Origin: Chloroflexota bacterium
GTDB taxonomy: Bacteria; Chloroflexota; FW602-bin22; JACPRP01
Length of the DNA: 64,000 nt
Direction: 5' to 3'
NCBI GenBank assembly: GCA_016210495.1
Contig: JACQUC010000139.1
Coordinates: forward strand, 17,897 to 81,896
Part shown: piece by piece, positions 9,101 to 16,750 of the stretch
How positions within the stretch are numbered: position 1 is the first letter of the stretch
Layout: the number at the start of each line of letters is the position of its first letter
The notes under the pieces: model-generated
Seen by the model: only the letters and a program-made list of their open reading frames with translations
Databases searched by the model: none
What the model was told of the DNA's origin: nothing
Translations under genes and position numbers: made by a program

Positions 9101-10467
9101 GACGTGTGTACGGTGCCAGTGCGTTCCCAGAAGGCTTTTGCTTCGTCCACCAACTCTGTGGTCACTTCGGTAGCTCCCTTCCTACGGGCGTAGTCCTCGA
9201 TGGATTTGCTCACCATTCCTCGAACGAAGTCAGGCACCCGCTGTACCCGCTCCCTGGCTGGGGGTGTCCAGGCCAGTTGGCTTTCAGCTTTTGCCGAGCC
9301 GTCCGCCCACTGGCTATACTTAGCCTCCACGACTTCCGGGGTAACGGTGTGCTCCCCCAGACGCTTCGCCATTTCCTCCACACGCTGCCGAGTCAACTCC
9401 CGCATTATCCCACGGGGCACCTGCTCCAGCCTTTCCTGAGCTCTCGGACTCCAAGGCATCCTGTTGCTGCCGATGAGCAGGTTGGACGACGACGACAGGA
9501 GCAGGGCCTCAGTGGTGCTGCCTAGGTCTAACCCTTCCGTCTGGTGAGCGCCAAAGCGCCCGGCCACCACCAGGCAAGGGCGGCGCTGGCGGACGTAGCG
9601 TGCTATGGTGACGGTCGCCTTGCCCTTTAAGACTTCCCCACAGAAAGGTACTCCCTCCTGAGCCGCGAACCTCTCCGCCCAGCCCAAATGCTCTCGGCAG
9701 AGCTTGGCCATCCCATCGTCGATGACCTCCTCGTGCAGCCGCTCTTGCTCCTCAAAGTGAAACATCTGCCCTGCCTCTTCGGACAGGACGCCTACCAGGT
9801 TCCGAAAGACCTGGTTGTGGAGACCGGGGTCGTAGGCGGACACAGCTTCTACTTCCCCGCCGAAAGCCTTCGCCAGGGCAAGAGCGAGGAGGAATCCCCG
9901 CTGAGAGAAAGAGCTCCCGTCCAGGGCCACCACGATGCGTCCGGAGAACTGGGTCTGCTCCCGAACCACAATAATATTCATTCCCGTCAGTCGGCGCGCC
10001 ACCCGCAGGCAGACGCTTCCTGCGGGCTGGCCTTCTTCCCAGCCCAGGCCGCTGGCTCCCATCACCACCAAATCATAGCCGTTGCCAGCCTCTTTCACGA
10101 TCTCGGCGTAGTTTTTGCCCTCGGCAACTTTAGCCTGAAAAGCCACCCCCGCCTCTCGGCAGCGAGCTGCGCAGCCATCCAGATAGGAGCGGGAGACGAT
10201 CTCCAGCCCCTGGGAAATCAGAGAGGCGTGGGCCTGCCGCTGCCGCTCCATAACTGCGGGCTGCTGATACCGCTGGGGAAGCGAAGACTCCAGTTGTCTG
10301 AAGCGTCCCTCGTGGAGCCGGGCAGCGTAAGCGTGAAAGCCGACCATGGCGCCGCCGAACCTCTCAGCCAGGCGCAGCGCTATGTCGAGCGATATATCGC
10401 TGAATCGCGAGTTATCTACAGGCACCAAGATGCGGCCAAACTCCGAACCCACCACCCTCACCTCCAC
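9097..10467 (-). CDS. Tandem UspA protein with two C-terminal PCP_red-like domains
   Basis: 456 residues. The first universal stress domain (about 8-155) begins GRILVPVDNSRFSDI and ends with VMGASGLG. The second (about 165-320) begins GRIVVALDGSSFS and ends VVAGRFGAH. Two short helical units follow (about 340-385 and 400-450), each starting W-(S/T)-P-x-A-x-x-R-x-x-x-V-P. They resemble each other and the tail of the radical SAM protein encoded next. The fusion is uncommon to my knowledge. The gene sits between the cytochrome c and radical SAM genes in a compact cluster. It may bind nucleotide and contact the same partner as the radical SAM enzyme. Confidence 0.82.
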   Translation of the reverse strand: MEVRVVGSEFGRILVPVDNSRFSDISLDIALRLAERFGGAMVGFHAYAARLHEGRFRQLESSLPQRYQQPAVMERQRQAHASLISQGLEIVSRSYLDGCAARCREAGVAFQAKVAEGKNYAEIVKEAGNGYDLVVMGASGLGWEEGQPAGSVCLRVARRLTGMNIIVVREQTQFSGRIVVALDGSSFSQRGFLLALALAKAFGGEVEAVSAYDPGLHNQVFRNLVGVLSEEAGQMFHFEEQERLHEEVIDDGMAKLCREHLGWAERFAAQEGVPFCGEVLKGKATVTIARYVRQRRPCLVVAGRFGAHQTEGLDLGSTTEALLLSSSSNLLIGSNRMPWSPRAQERLEQVPRGIMRELTRQRVEEMAKRLGEHTVTPEVVEAKYSQWADGSAKAESQLAWTPPARERVQRVPDFVRGMVSKSIEDYARRKGATEVTTELVDEAKAFWERTGTVHTS

Positions 10468-10471
10468 AAGT

Positions 10472-11062
10472 CTACTTCAGTCCGTTGAGGTAAGCGATCA
10501 GGTCGCTCATGGCCTCGGGAGATAGCCGGTTCGCGAAGGGCGGCATAATGTTGTCGTAAGGGGAAACAACATAGGCGCCGGGATTTAGGATAGATTCCTT
10601 CAGATAGTCTTCTGCCGACATTCCTGGCTTCCTATTGGCCGCCGCAGTCCCGACGTGAGTCAGATCAGGGCCTCTCGTTCCCCCGGATCCATTCACCGCA
10701 TGACAGAGGAAACATCCTGCGTTGGGATCGCTGAAGACAGCCTTGCCCCTTTCTTCGGCGCTGGCCGCTGCTGTCCGCGTCCCCTCGAAGGCAAATTGGG
10801 GTGCAACACTGGCAATCAGAGTGGCCAGCCCTGTGGACGTCAGGAAAACCAAGACTACCGCTGCTATCGCCTTACGGGTAGACTTGAAAGGGCCGGTAGG
10901 CGGCATTCGTAGAAGATAGAAAAAGAAGCTGCACAGAAGGGTGAAGAAAGTGAAGAAGACACTGTAGGGCCAGCCGAACTTCAGCCCGGATTCGTCGGAT
11001 AAAAGAAGAGGCACAATCCATACGGCTACGATGACGGCGACGCTAGTAATAACAAGTCGCAT
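10472..11062 (-). CDS. Membrane-anchored monoheme cytochrome c
   Basis: 196 residues. Three predicted membrane helices (about 3-22, 30-52 and 64-86) precede a class I cytochrome domain with the heme site CFLCH near residue 117 and candidate Met ligands in NIMPPF. It is encoded 14 bases after the CydA-like gene on the same strand, so it probably feeds electrons into that subunit in place of quinol. The double role as anchor and donor recalls cytochrome-c-linked members of the bd superfamily. Partner assignment is inference. Confidence 0.88.
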   Translation of the reverse strand: MRLVITSVAVIVAVWIVPLLLSDESGLKFGWPYSVFFTFFTLLCSFFFYLLRMPPTGPFKSTRKAIAAVVLVFLTSTGLATLIASVAPQFAFEGTRTAAASAEERGKAVFSDPNAGCFLCHAVNGSGGTRGPDLTHVGTAAANRKPGMSAEDYLKESILNPGAYVVSPYDNIMPPFANRLSPEAMSDLIAYLNGLK

Positions 11063-11076
11063 AACCTTACGTCCTA

Positions 11077-12468
11077 TTAACTCGAATGACCAACTTTGAA
11101 GCCAAGCAAGAAAATGGCACTGACGAGGAGAAAGAATACGATGGTGATCAGCCCGGTCACCGTCGCGGTATAGCCCAACGGCGTCAAATAATTTTCCGCG
11201 CTAGTATCCGCCATAAACTGGAAGATATGCCACTGGCCGCGCGCCGATTCCCGGATGGCGCCCATGAAGGTCATGGTATATACCGCTAACGCTGGCAAGA
11301 AAACGAGAGTCAACTGGGCCTTAGTATCGATTCGGCCCCACACCATACTACCGGTGGAGATAGCTTGCCGATAGAGCAAGTATACGAAGGCGGTTACCAA
11401 GATCATGGCGCTTACCGCCAAGCCCTTGGCGGGCATCAGTCCAAGGAAGATCGCTTTTTCAGGGATGGTCACCTGTTCGATGGGTAAGGCGGGCTTGGCT
11501 GTAAGGGAAGGAAGGAAGTTTTGCGGGGTCAACCAGATGAAAAGGCCAACTATGGCTACCCAAAACACTCCCTTGAAATAGGTTCGGAAGCGGACGCCGC
11601 CGCTGATGCGTTGAATGCTAAGCCACATGTAATACATGGCACCCAGGAATAGCAGGCCGACCAGAACGCCCTGTACCACGAAGAACCAGGCCAACTTATC
11701 GGCCATCAACAAGGTGCTAATGGTGGCGTTATAGGCAAAGATTTCCTTCGTGTAAATATATCCGGCCACCGGCAGGCCAACTAGGGCTGCAACGCCTATG
11801 AAGTTACCAATGTAGCCCATCCAGTCATAAAAAGCCCTATCTTCCTCTTTGGGGCTGGTAAGATACATAAAAGCAGCAAACAGGGCCACCATGAAGCCAC
11901 CGAAGCAGATGTTGGCTACAAAGCGATGGAGATTTAGGCCGGTCCAGGTAGTGTTGTTGACCAACTCCCAGAGACCGGCTTGCGCAGGGGAAGTAGGCGG
12001 TGTAAGCATGAAGCTGCCTACGCCGTTCATCAGGAACATTACTATCGTGCCCACCACGTTGAGGATAACGCCAATACTTATGTGTAGCCCTTTTCGCTTC
12101 GCCAGCGCGTCCCAGCTATACCAGTAGGCATACATTAGAGCCGTCTCCACCAGAATTAGTAACGCATACAGGCCGAAGACGGGATAGAACCGCTTGAAAA
12201 TAAAATTGGCAAGCTCTTGATAGCGAGCGATGAGCACAAAAGTCATGGCGGCACCGAAGAGGGCTGTGAAACTGTAGCTAATGGCCACTATTCTCATCGT
12301 CTCTTTGGCAAGACGCTCAAACCTGCGATCCAGCGTCCTCAGGCCCAAGTATTCAGAGACGACGATGAAGATAGGAGATCCTAGAACAAAGGCGGCAAAA
12401 AGCAGGTGTAGCTCGGACACAACCCACAAGACGAGGCGGTCATTCAGTACAGGTGCATCCGGAGGCAT
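11077..12468 (-). CDS. CydA-like subunit I of a bd-superfamily oxidoreductase
   Basis: 463 residues with about ten hydrophobic helices. By eye it matches CydA: the helix-1 histidine is in SELHLLFAAFVLG, the helix-5 histidine in LNLHRFVANICFGG, and a Glu in LVETALMYAYWYSWDAL aligns with E. coli Glu107. The other conserved Glu of that helix (Glu99) appears replaced, and the long quinol-binding Q-loop is absent. There is no CydB gene nearby; instead a membrane cytochrome c, a small 4-helix protein and two cupredoxins share the cluster. This fits the non-quinol branches of the superfamily. The substrate could be oxygen or another small molecule. Confidence 0.85.
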   Translation of the reverse strand: MPPDAPVLNDRLVLWVVSELHLLFAAFVLGSPIFIVVSEYLGLRTLDRRFERLAKETMRIVAISYSFTALFGAAMTFVLIARYQELANFIFKRFYPVFGLYALLILVETALMYAYWYSWDALAKRKGLHISIGVILNVVGTIVMFLMNGVGSFMLTPPTSPAQAGLWELVNNTTWTGLNLHRFVANICFGGFMVALFAAFMYLTSPKEEDRAFYDWMGYIGNFIGVAALVGLPVAGYIYTKEIFAYNATISTLLMADKLAWFFVVQGVLVGLLFLGAMYYMWLSIQRISGGVRFRTYFKGVFWVAIVGLFIWLTPQNFLPSLTAKPALPIEQVTIPEKAIFLGLMPAKGLAVSAMILVTAFVYLLYRQAISTGSMVWGRIDTKAQLTLVFLPALAVYTMTFMGAIRESARGQWHIFQFMADTSAENYLTPLGYTATVTGLITIVFFLLVSAIFLLGFKVGHSS

Positions 12469-12908
12469 TAGCCTTCCCCCTCAACGTGTTGATCGGCAAA
12501 TCGGCTTCCAATCATCGCGCTGGTAACGCCGACGACAAACTGAGCCAGAGGCCAGGCAAAAAAGAAGGTCGAGTCGCCCTGGGGCAGGCCCGGCAACGGC
12601 TCAGGCAAGAGCTCTAAGAATGACGCCGCCAGGTAAGCCAGCGCCACTGTGAGGTAATAGAGAACGGCTGTAAGCGCGCCGTTTATGAGGGCGATTCTTG
12701 CCCCGACCCTCCGGCCGACCGCGAACCCGCCGATGAGGAGCCCACCCAACCCCGCTGCTGCCAGCAACCATGAGCTCTCAGCGATGACGAAAAGGGGAAT
12801 GCCCACTACGACAGTAATCGACAGGCCGATGATATACCCTATCCCAACACCGCCCCAGCAGATATCGGCGATCTGCAATCCCGCTTTGAATTCGCTTCTC
12901 TCTTCCAT
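12468..12908 (-). CDS. Small four-helix membrane protein of the CydA-like cluster
   Basis: 146 residues with four hydrophobic segments (about 15-38, 42-62, 70-98 and 115-140). The stop of this gene overlaps the start of the CydA-like gene by one base, so the two are very likely co-translated. I do not recognise a family. There are no heme-binding or metal-binding motifs. Its size is well below CydB, so it is not an obvious CydB. It could be a compact second subunit or assembly factor of the oxidase; that is inference from position. Confidence 0.75.
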   Translation of the reverse strand: MEERSEFKAGLQIADICWGGVGIGYIIGLSITVVVGIPLFVIAESSWLLAAAGLGGLLIGGFAVGRRVGARIALINGALTAVLYYLTVALAYLAASFLELLPEPLPGLPQGDSTFFFAWPLAQFVVGVTSAMIGSRFADQHVEGEG

Positions 12909-12961
12909 TACTGCAAAACGCCCCTAGGTTGAGATATGTGGAAGCCTTGGGCCTAAGAAGA

Positions 12962-13372
12962 CTACTGAACTACCATCTTGCCTACCGAGCCGCGTTGCTC
13001 GTGGTCGCCTAACGTACACCCCATCTTGTAAGTGCCAGGGCCAAGATCAACCTCCAGAATACCCTCTCTTCCGGCTGCGACGTTTTTGGAACTCTGCTCA
13101 AACTTGAACCCTTCACCAGACAGGGCGAACCGGTGAGCCGTTTGCCCAACGTTGACCAAGACGAATCGCACGCGTCCAGGCTGGACGTTTATTTCTTTGG
13201 GCTCGTAAAAGAAGTCGCCCATGTTCACCTTGACCTCTTGCGCCGGTCCCTGGGCTGCGGAGGCCGAGTCTTTAGCCGCCTGGCCTCCCGAGGCTGAGCC
13301 GCAGGCGGCCACCAGCAAAATCACGCCCAAGCCCAGCAGCAGAGATACAATGTTTCTAGCTCGATTCATCAT
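12962..13372 (-). CDS. Cupredoxin-domain lipoprotein (blue copper type)
   Basis: 136 residues. The signal peptide ends in a lipobox (LLVAACGSA), then a short Ala/Ser linker leads to a cupredoxin fold. Type 1 copper ligands are visible in the right order: His in TAHRFALSG, Cys in YKMGCTLGDH, His in GDHEQRG and a candidate Met in VGKMVV. It would sit on the outer face of the membrane as a one-electron carrier. It lies between a second cupredoxin gene and the 4-helix/CydA-like genes on one strand, so it probably links the bc complex and the CydA-like oxidase. Confidence 0.85.
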   Translation of the reverse strand: MMNRARNIVSLLLGLGVILLVAACGSASGGQAAKDSASAAQGPAQEVKVNMGDFFYEPKEINVQPGRVRFVLVNVGQTAHRFALSGEGFKFEQSSKNVAAGREGILEVDLGPGTYKMGCTLGDHEQRGSVGKMVVQ

Positions 13373-13414
13373 GACGCCGCCTCCCGCCTATAGCGATCTG
13401 ATAGCATACAAACT

Positions 13415-13927
13415 CTATTCAATAATTAGGGTGCCTTCCATACGCTCGTGATACCCCTCTTCGGTGAGGAAACAACCCATATCCCATTTCCCCTTCCGAT
13501 CGGGGACAACCCATTCGAAGCGCACGGTCTCCTGAGGCTGGATTTCATTATTAATTTTGAAGTCAGGAAATTCAAAGGTATGCTTCACGGTCCCCTGGTT
13601 AGTGATGACGAAAACTAGTTTGGCACCGGCCTTCACTCGCATCTCTTTAGGAAAGCCATTGTTCTTCAGGGTCACACTGATCTCTTCACCCCCCCCAGCA
13701 CCCTGTGCGGCGCCGGCCGGCGCCGCCGGAGCTGCCTTCGTGCTTGCCGAGGCAGAGCCCCGTTCAGAACCGGGCGAAGAAGTGGTTCCAGTGGTCGCGC
13801 CGCCTCCGGATGAGGCACACGCCCCAAGCAGAACCGATAGGACGAGAGCCCATACTAGACTGGTTGGTGGCAAGACCCTCCGCACTTTCATGTGCCCGCT
13901 GCCACTTTTGAACTGTGAACTCAACAT
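13415..13927 (-). CDS. Cupredoxin-domain lipoprotein, first gene of the CydA-like cluster
   Basis: 170 residues from the ATG at 13927, which has GGAGG six bases upstream. The frame stays open further upstream but without ribosome-site support. A lipobox (LLGACASS) is followed by a Ser/Thr/Ala linker of about 40 residues and a cupredoxin domain. Likely copper ligands are His in VKHTFEFPD, Cys in DMGCFLTEEGYH, the His of that segment and Met in ERMEG. It resembles the neighbouring lipoprotein only in fold. Two copper carriers in one cluster suggest a relay or two different partners. The divergent gene at 14178 is an exported beta-propeller. Confidence 0.84.
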   Translation of the reverse strand: MLSSQFKSGSGHMKVRRVLPPTSLVWALVLSVLLGACASSGGGATTGTTSSPGSERGSASASTKAAPAAPAGAAQGAGGGEEISVTLKNNGFPKEMRVKAGAKLVFVITNQGTVKHTFEFPDFKINNEIQPQETVRFEWVVPDRKGKWDMGCFLTEEGYHERMEGTLIIE

Positions 13928-14177
13928 AATCGCCTCCATCCAGCTAAGAACACGCAGGATTGTAAAGCACGAAGCTAGCTGAATCCCTACCCGAAGGTCT
14001 AGTTTTGCCCTATCCGGTGAGGTAATCTTGGTCGAGCGAAAACTAACCGTTCGGCTTAGCGAAACTACCCTTCGTGGGGATGGCACCTTTGGCGGGCTCG
14101 CATACACTGGATCGCAGGGGCGTCGCTGCCTCCTGTGGTTTATCGGTTTAGCCGGAAAGAAAGAAGGAGGAGGGCAG

Positions 14178-15638
14178 ATGAAGGCAAACATTGCTTTCAC
14201 GAAATGGCAGGTAGGGGTTGTCGCGTTGCTGGGGCTCGTGGTCATACTCGGCGTGGTTATCTTGGTCCGTCTGGGGGTGCCGGCATCGCCCTCAACCATG
14301 GTGCAGGCTGGCCAACTTCAGCCTGCCCCGGCCGGGGCCGCGCCCAGCAAGTGGGACACGGATGAGTCCATTAGAGGCGGCTTGAAGCTGGTGGCTACCT
14401 ACGATTCCAGCGGGCCCGATGCCTGGAGCGCGGCTGACCACCCAATGGTGTACATCACCAGCGAGGGCGCAGGCTATCGGCATCGCCCAGCTAAGACCAA
14501 CCTGGGTCCCGGTGTTCAGATCATAGACGCCTACACGAAGAAGGTTGTCGGCTCGGCGCTGTTCGATCTGGGAGGGAAGACCATAATGCAGCCCCATGGT
14601 CTGGGCATCGCGCCGGATGGGAAGTGGGTCTACATCGGCTTTAGAGACGAGCTACCTTCCGGGGAAACCAGGGCCTTGACCCTCGTCGTCAATCCCAGGA
14701 CCCTGAAGCTGGACAAGGTATTAAAACAGGAAGGATACAGACCACCTGGCAGCCCGGAATTCGTTGGAGCTTTGCACCACAGTGGGGCGTTCACGGACTG
14801 GCAGGGACGGGACCGCGCCCTGCTGACCTACGGGTTTGGAGCGATTGGCGGCCCGTACTTCCTCCTGGACCCCAAGGACGACAACAGGGTGGTGAGAGCG
14901 ATAACCTACGATGATGTGCGGCCCATAGGCCACCCGTATCCGTCCCCCGACCCCACGGGCAAGTTCTTGTACATTTCTATGGGCTCGCCCCAAATCCAGG
15001 AGGCCGAATCCAAGATCGCTGGGATAGCGAAACTCAATCTGGAGACGGGCGCCGTAACCGCCATCGAGGGCGTGGGGAACCATCCTATCGGCATCTCCCA
15101 CACGTCCGATGGCAAGTTCACCTACGTGAATGACGGTACCAACAGCATGGTCTTCAAGATCGACAATGCCACGAACAAGGTCGTGGCTCATACCAGCGCC
15201 GGTGTGGCCGGACCCTATGGCAATCGCCTGAGCTGGGACGAGTCCAAGCTTTATACCATAGGCAAAGGCGAGGGTAGCCACAACACCGGCGGGGTGGTGG
15301 GGGAAATAAACCTGGTGACCTTCAGGCCGGAGAACTCGTTCAATCAACCGATCGACGTTGGCGGGTCCATCATGGACCACGGGATCCTCCATCCGGACCC
15401 CAAGCTGAACGAGATGTGGATAAGCAGCGCAGGGACCTGGGAGACCATCGTCCTGGACCTCAACACAAGGAAAGTCACGGCCCGCATACCCTCTCCCAAC
15501 GGTGGGGACACCCACTCGGGTGGATTCGTCCGCTACGCCCGGGACTGGAAGGGTGAGTTGCTGATTGACATGTTCGGTCCCCAGAAAGCTATGTACCAGA
15601 CTATGCGGGAGAGGGTGGAAGCGTCCAAGAAAAGATAG
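14178..15638 (+). CDS. Membrane-anchored YVTN/YncE-type beta-propeller protein
   Basis: 486 residues from the ATG at 14178, chosen for its strong GGAGGAGGG site; the frame is open further upstream without such a site. One N-terminal helix (about 12-34) anchors or exports it. The rest is a repeat-containing propeller with blades such as HGLGIAPDGKWVYIGF and HPIGISHTSDGKFTYVND. Several His residues sit at conserved loop positions (QPHGLG, HHSGAF, HTSDGK, DHGILHPD, DTHSGGF), as in propellers that bind metal or heme. It is divergent from the cupredoxin/CydA cluster. The function is unknown; an extracytoplasmic redox enzyme or sensor is possible. Confidence 0.78.
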   Translation: MKANIAFTKWQVGVVALLGLVVILGVVILVRLGVPASPSTMVQAGQLQPAPAGAAPSKWDTDESIRGGLKLVATYDSSGPDAWSAADHPMVYITSEGAGYRHRPAKTNLGPGVQIIDAYTKKVVGSALFDLGGKTIMQPHGLGIAPDGKWVYIGFRDELPSGETRALTLVVNPRTLKLDKVLKQEGYRPPGSPEFVGALHHSGAFTDWQGRDRALLTYGFGAIGGPYFLLDPKDDNRVVRAITYDDVRPIGHPYPSPDPTGKFLYISMGSPQIQEAESKIAGIAKLNLETGAVTAIEGVGNHPIGISHTSDGKFTYVNDGTNSMVFKIDNATNKVVAHTSAGVAGPYGNRLSWDESKLYTIGKGEGSHNTGGVVGEINLVTFRPENSFNQPIDVGGSIMDHGILHPDPKLNEMWISSAGTWETIVLDLNTRKVTARIPSPNGGDTHSGGFVRYARDWKGELLIDMFGPQKAMYQTMRERVEASKKR

Positions 15639-15651
15639 CCAAATAGGCGGG

Positions 15652-15698
15652 CTGCAGGGTGTGTCTCATCCCTGGGAGGGCTGAGACACACCCTGCAG
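15652..15698 (+). terminator. Perfect 17-bp hairpin after the beta-propeller gene
   Basis: CTGCAGGGTGTGTCTCA (15652-15668) pairs exactly with TGAGACACACCCTGCAG (15682-15698) around a 13-base loop. It lies 14 bases after the stop codon at 15638. No U-run follows, so it could be a transcript-stabilising stem or a repeat element and not a classic intrinsic terminator. Confidence 0.5.
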
Positions 15699-15731
15699 AG
15701 GACACCTTAGATACAAGAGAAACCTGGTTAA

Positions 15732-15955
15732 TACTACAACCGTACCTGTCATTCTGAGTAGCGTGGCGGTGAGGTCGGGCCGGGTGGGGAGCGACGAAGA
15801 ATCTCATCTGTCGCTTCTGGCCCCGATACATAACGACATATGATATGTATCGGGGCTGGCGGGCAAACCGAATGTGTTGCATCGGCCGACGGTTGAGATT
15901 CTTCGTCCGCCTCAGGCGGGCTCAGAATGACAGTCCGGGATGTACGGTTGTAGTA
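15732..15955. repeat. 224-base nested inverted repeat, MITE-like
   Basis: The outer arms are TACTACAACCGTAC (from 15732) and GTACGGTTGTAGTA (ending 15955). Inside are TGTCATTCTGAG and CTCAGAATGACA, then GACGAAGAATCTCA and TGAGATTCTTCGTC, and a central stem CCCCGATACAT / ATGTATCGGGG. The nested symmetry suggests a non-autonomous palindromic element. The TGTCATTCTGAG motif is familiar from intergenic repeats of many genomes. Together with the hairpin at 15652 it fills the gap of about 340 bases here. Confidence 0.75.
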
Positions 15956-15977
15956 CTAAGCGGGTGAGGCGAAGTTT

Positions 15978-16523
15978 GTGCTTACGTTAGCATTGACGGT
16001 CTTACTGTCCTTCCTTGCGCTGGGCTGTAGCGGGGCTACCGCCCAGACGAGACAGCGTCCGGCCGTCCTGTCCGGCAGTGCCACCCCAGTGGCCCCGCCG
16101 AGCCCCGCGCCCTTCCCTATCGGCCGGGGGAAGGAATTCCCTGCCCTGGGAGTGGAAATGGCGGGGGAGGTAATCCCTGTTGAGAATGGTCAACGCCTGG
16201 CTGTTAAGAATACTCAGCGCCTGCCCCTCGGGGACGGCCAAGTGGAGGTGTTCATCGTCCCCTTCCCGCCTTCCGACAAGACCGATCTCCACCTGCTTTT
16301 GTTCCGGGGGGAAGCGCCGCTAACAGGCGCCGAGGTCAAGACCAGTTTCGATATGCCCTTAAGCCCCCACGGCGCGGTGCAGCAGACGGGACGGGAGGTG
16401 GAGGCCGGTCATTACGCCATGCCCCTTGACCTTATTATGTACGGAGAGTGGGTAGGTGATGTGCTTATCAACCACCCAGGGTTTAACGCCGACTTCCGGG
16501 TGCTTTTGAGGTTTTTCCCTTGA
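15978..16523 (+). CDS. Exported lipoprotein with YtkA/FixH-like domain
   Basis: 181 residues from a GTG with GAGG eight bases upstream. A signal peptide ends in a lipobox (FLALGCSGA), followed by a Pro/Ala linker. The C-terminal region from about residue 75 (VEVFIVPFPPSDKTDLHLLL through the DFRVLLRFF end) has the strand pattern of YtkA/CopC-like extracytoplasmic domains. No copper site is clear. It starts a three-gene cluster with a small membrane protein and a DsbD/CcdA-like protein, which suggests metal or thiol chemistry outside the cytoplasm. Function is uncertain. Confidence 0.7.
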   Translation: MLTLALTVLLSFLALGCSGATAQTRQRPAVLSGSATPVAPPSPAPFPIGRGKEFPALGVEMAGEVIPVENGQRLAVKNTQRLPLGDGQVEVFIVPFPPSDKTDLHLLLFRGEAPLTGAEVKTSFDMPLSPHGAVQQTGREVEAGHYAMPLDLIMYGEWVGDVLINHPGFNADFRVLLRFFP

Positions 16524-16543
16524 AGAACAAGGTGAGAGAGGCG

Positions 16544-16750
16544 ATGCGTAAACTATGGGTGGCCCCAGCTCTAGCGTTGGTCTGGCTAATTGTTCCTGAA
16601 GCCGCGCTGGCGCATGAGGGCAACGGATTCCACCCTGAGGACGTTGTGGGATTTGCTACGAACTGGAGACTGTTGGTGGCGGTGGGCGTGTGTGCCTTAC
16701 TAGGAGTGCTATGGCTTTACGAGCGCGTGGGGTCTCGCCAGTCGAAGTAA
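16544..16750 (+). CDS. Small exported membrane protein
   Basis: 68 residues from the ATG at 16544, which has GAGAGAGG upstream; a TTG at 16520 would overlap the previous stop and has a weaker site. The N-terminus is a signal peptide or helix ending ALAHEGNGF, and a second helix (about 40-60) precedes a basic tail. A His-containing loop (AHEGNGFHPEDV) lies outside the membrane and might bind metal. It overlaps the start of the next gene by 40 bases, so the genes are coupled. No family is recognised. Confidence 0.65.
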   Translation: MRKLWVAPALALVWLIVPEAALAHEGNGFHPEDVVGFATNWRLLVAVGVCALLGVLWLYERVGSRQSK

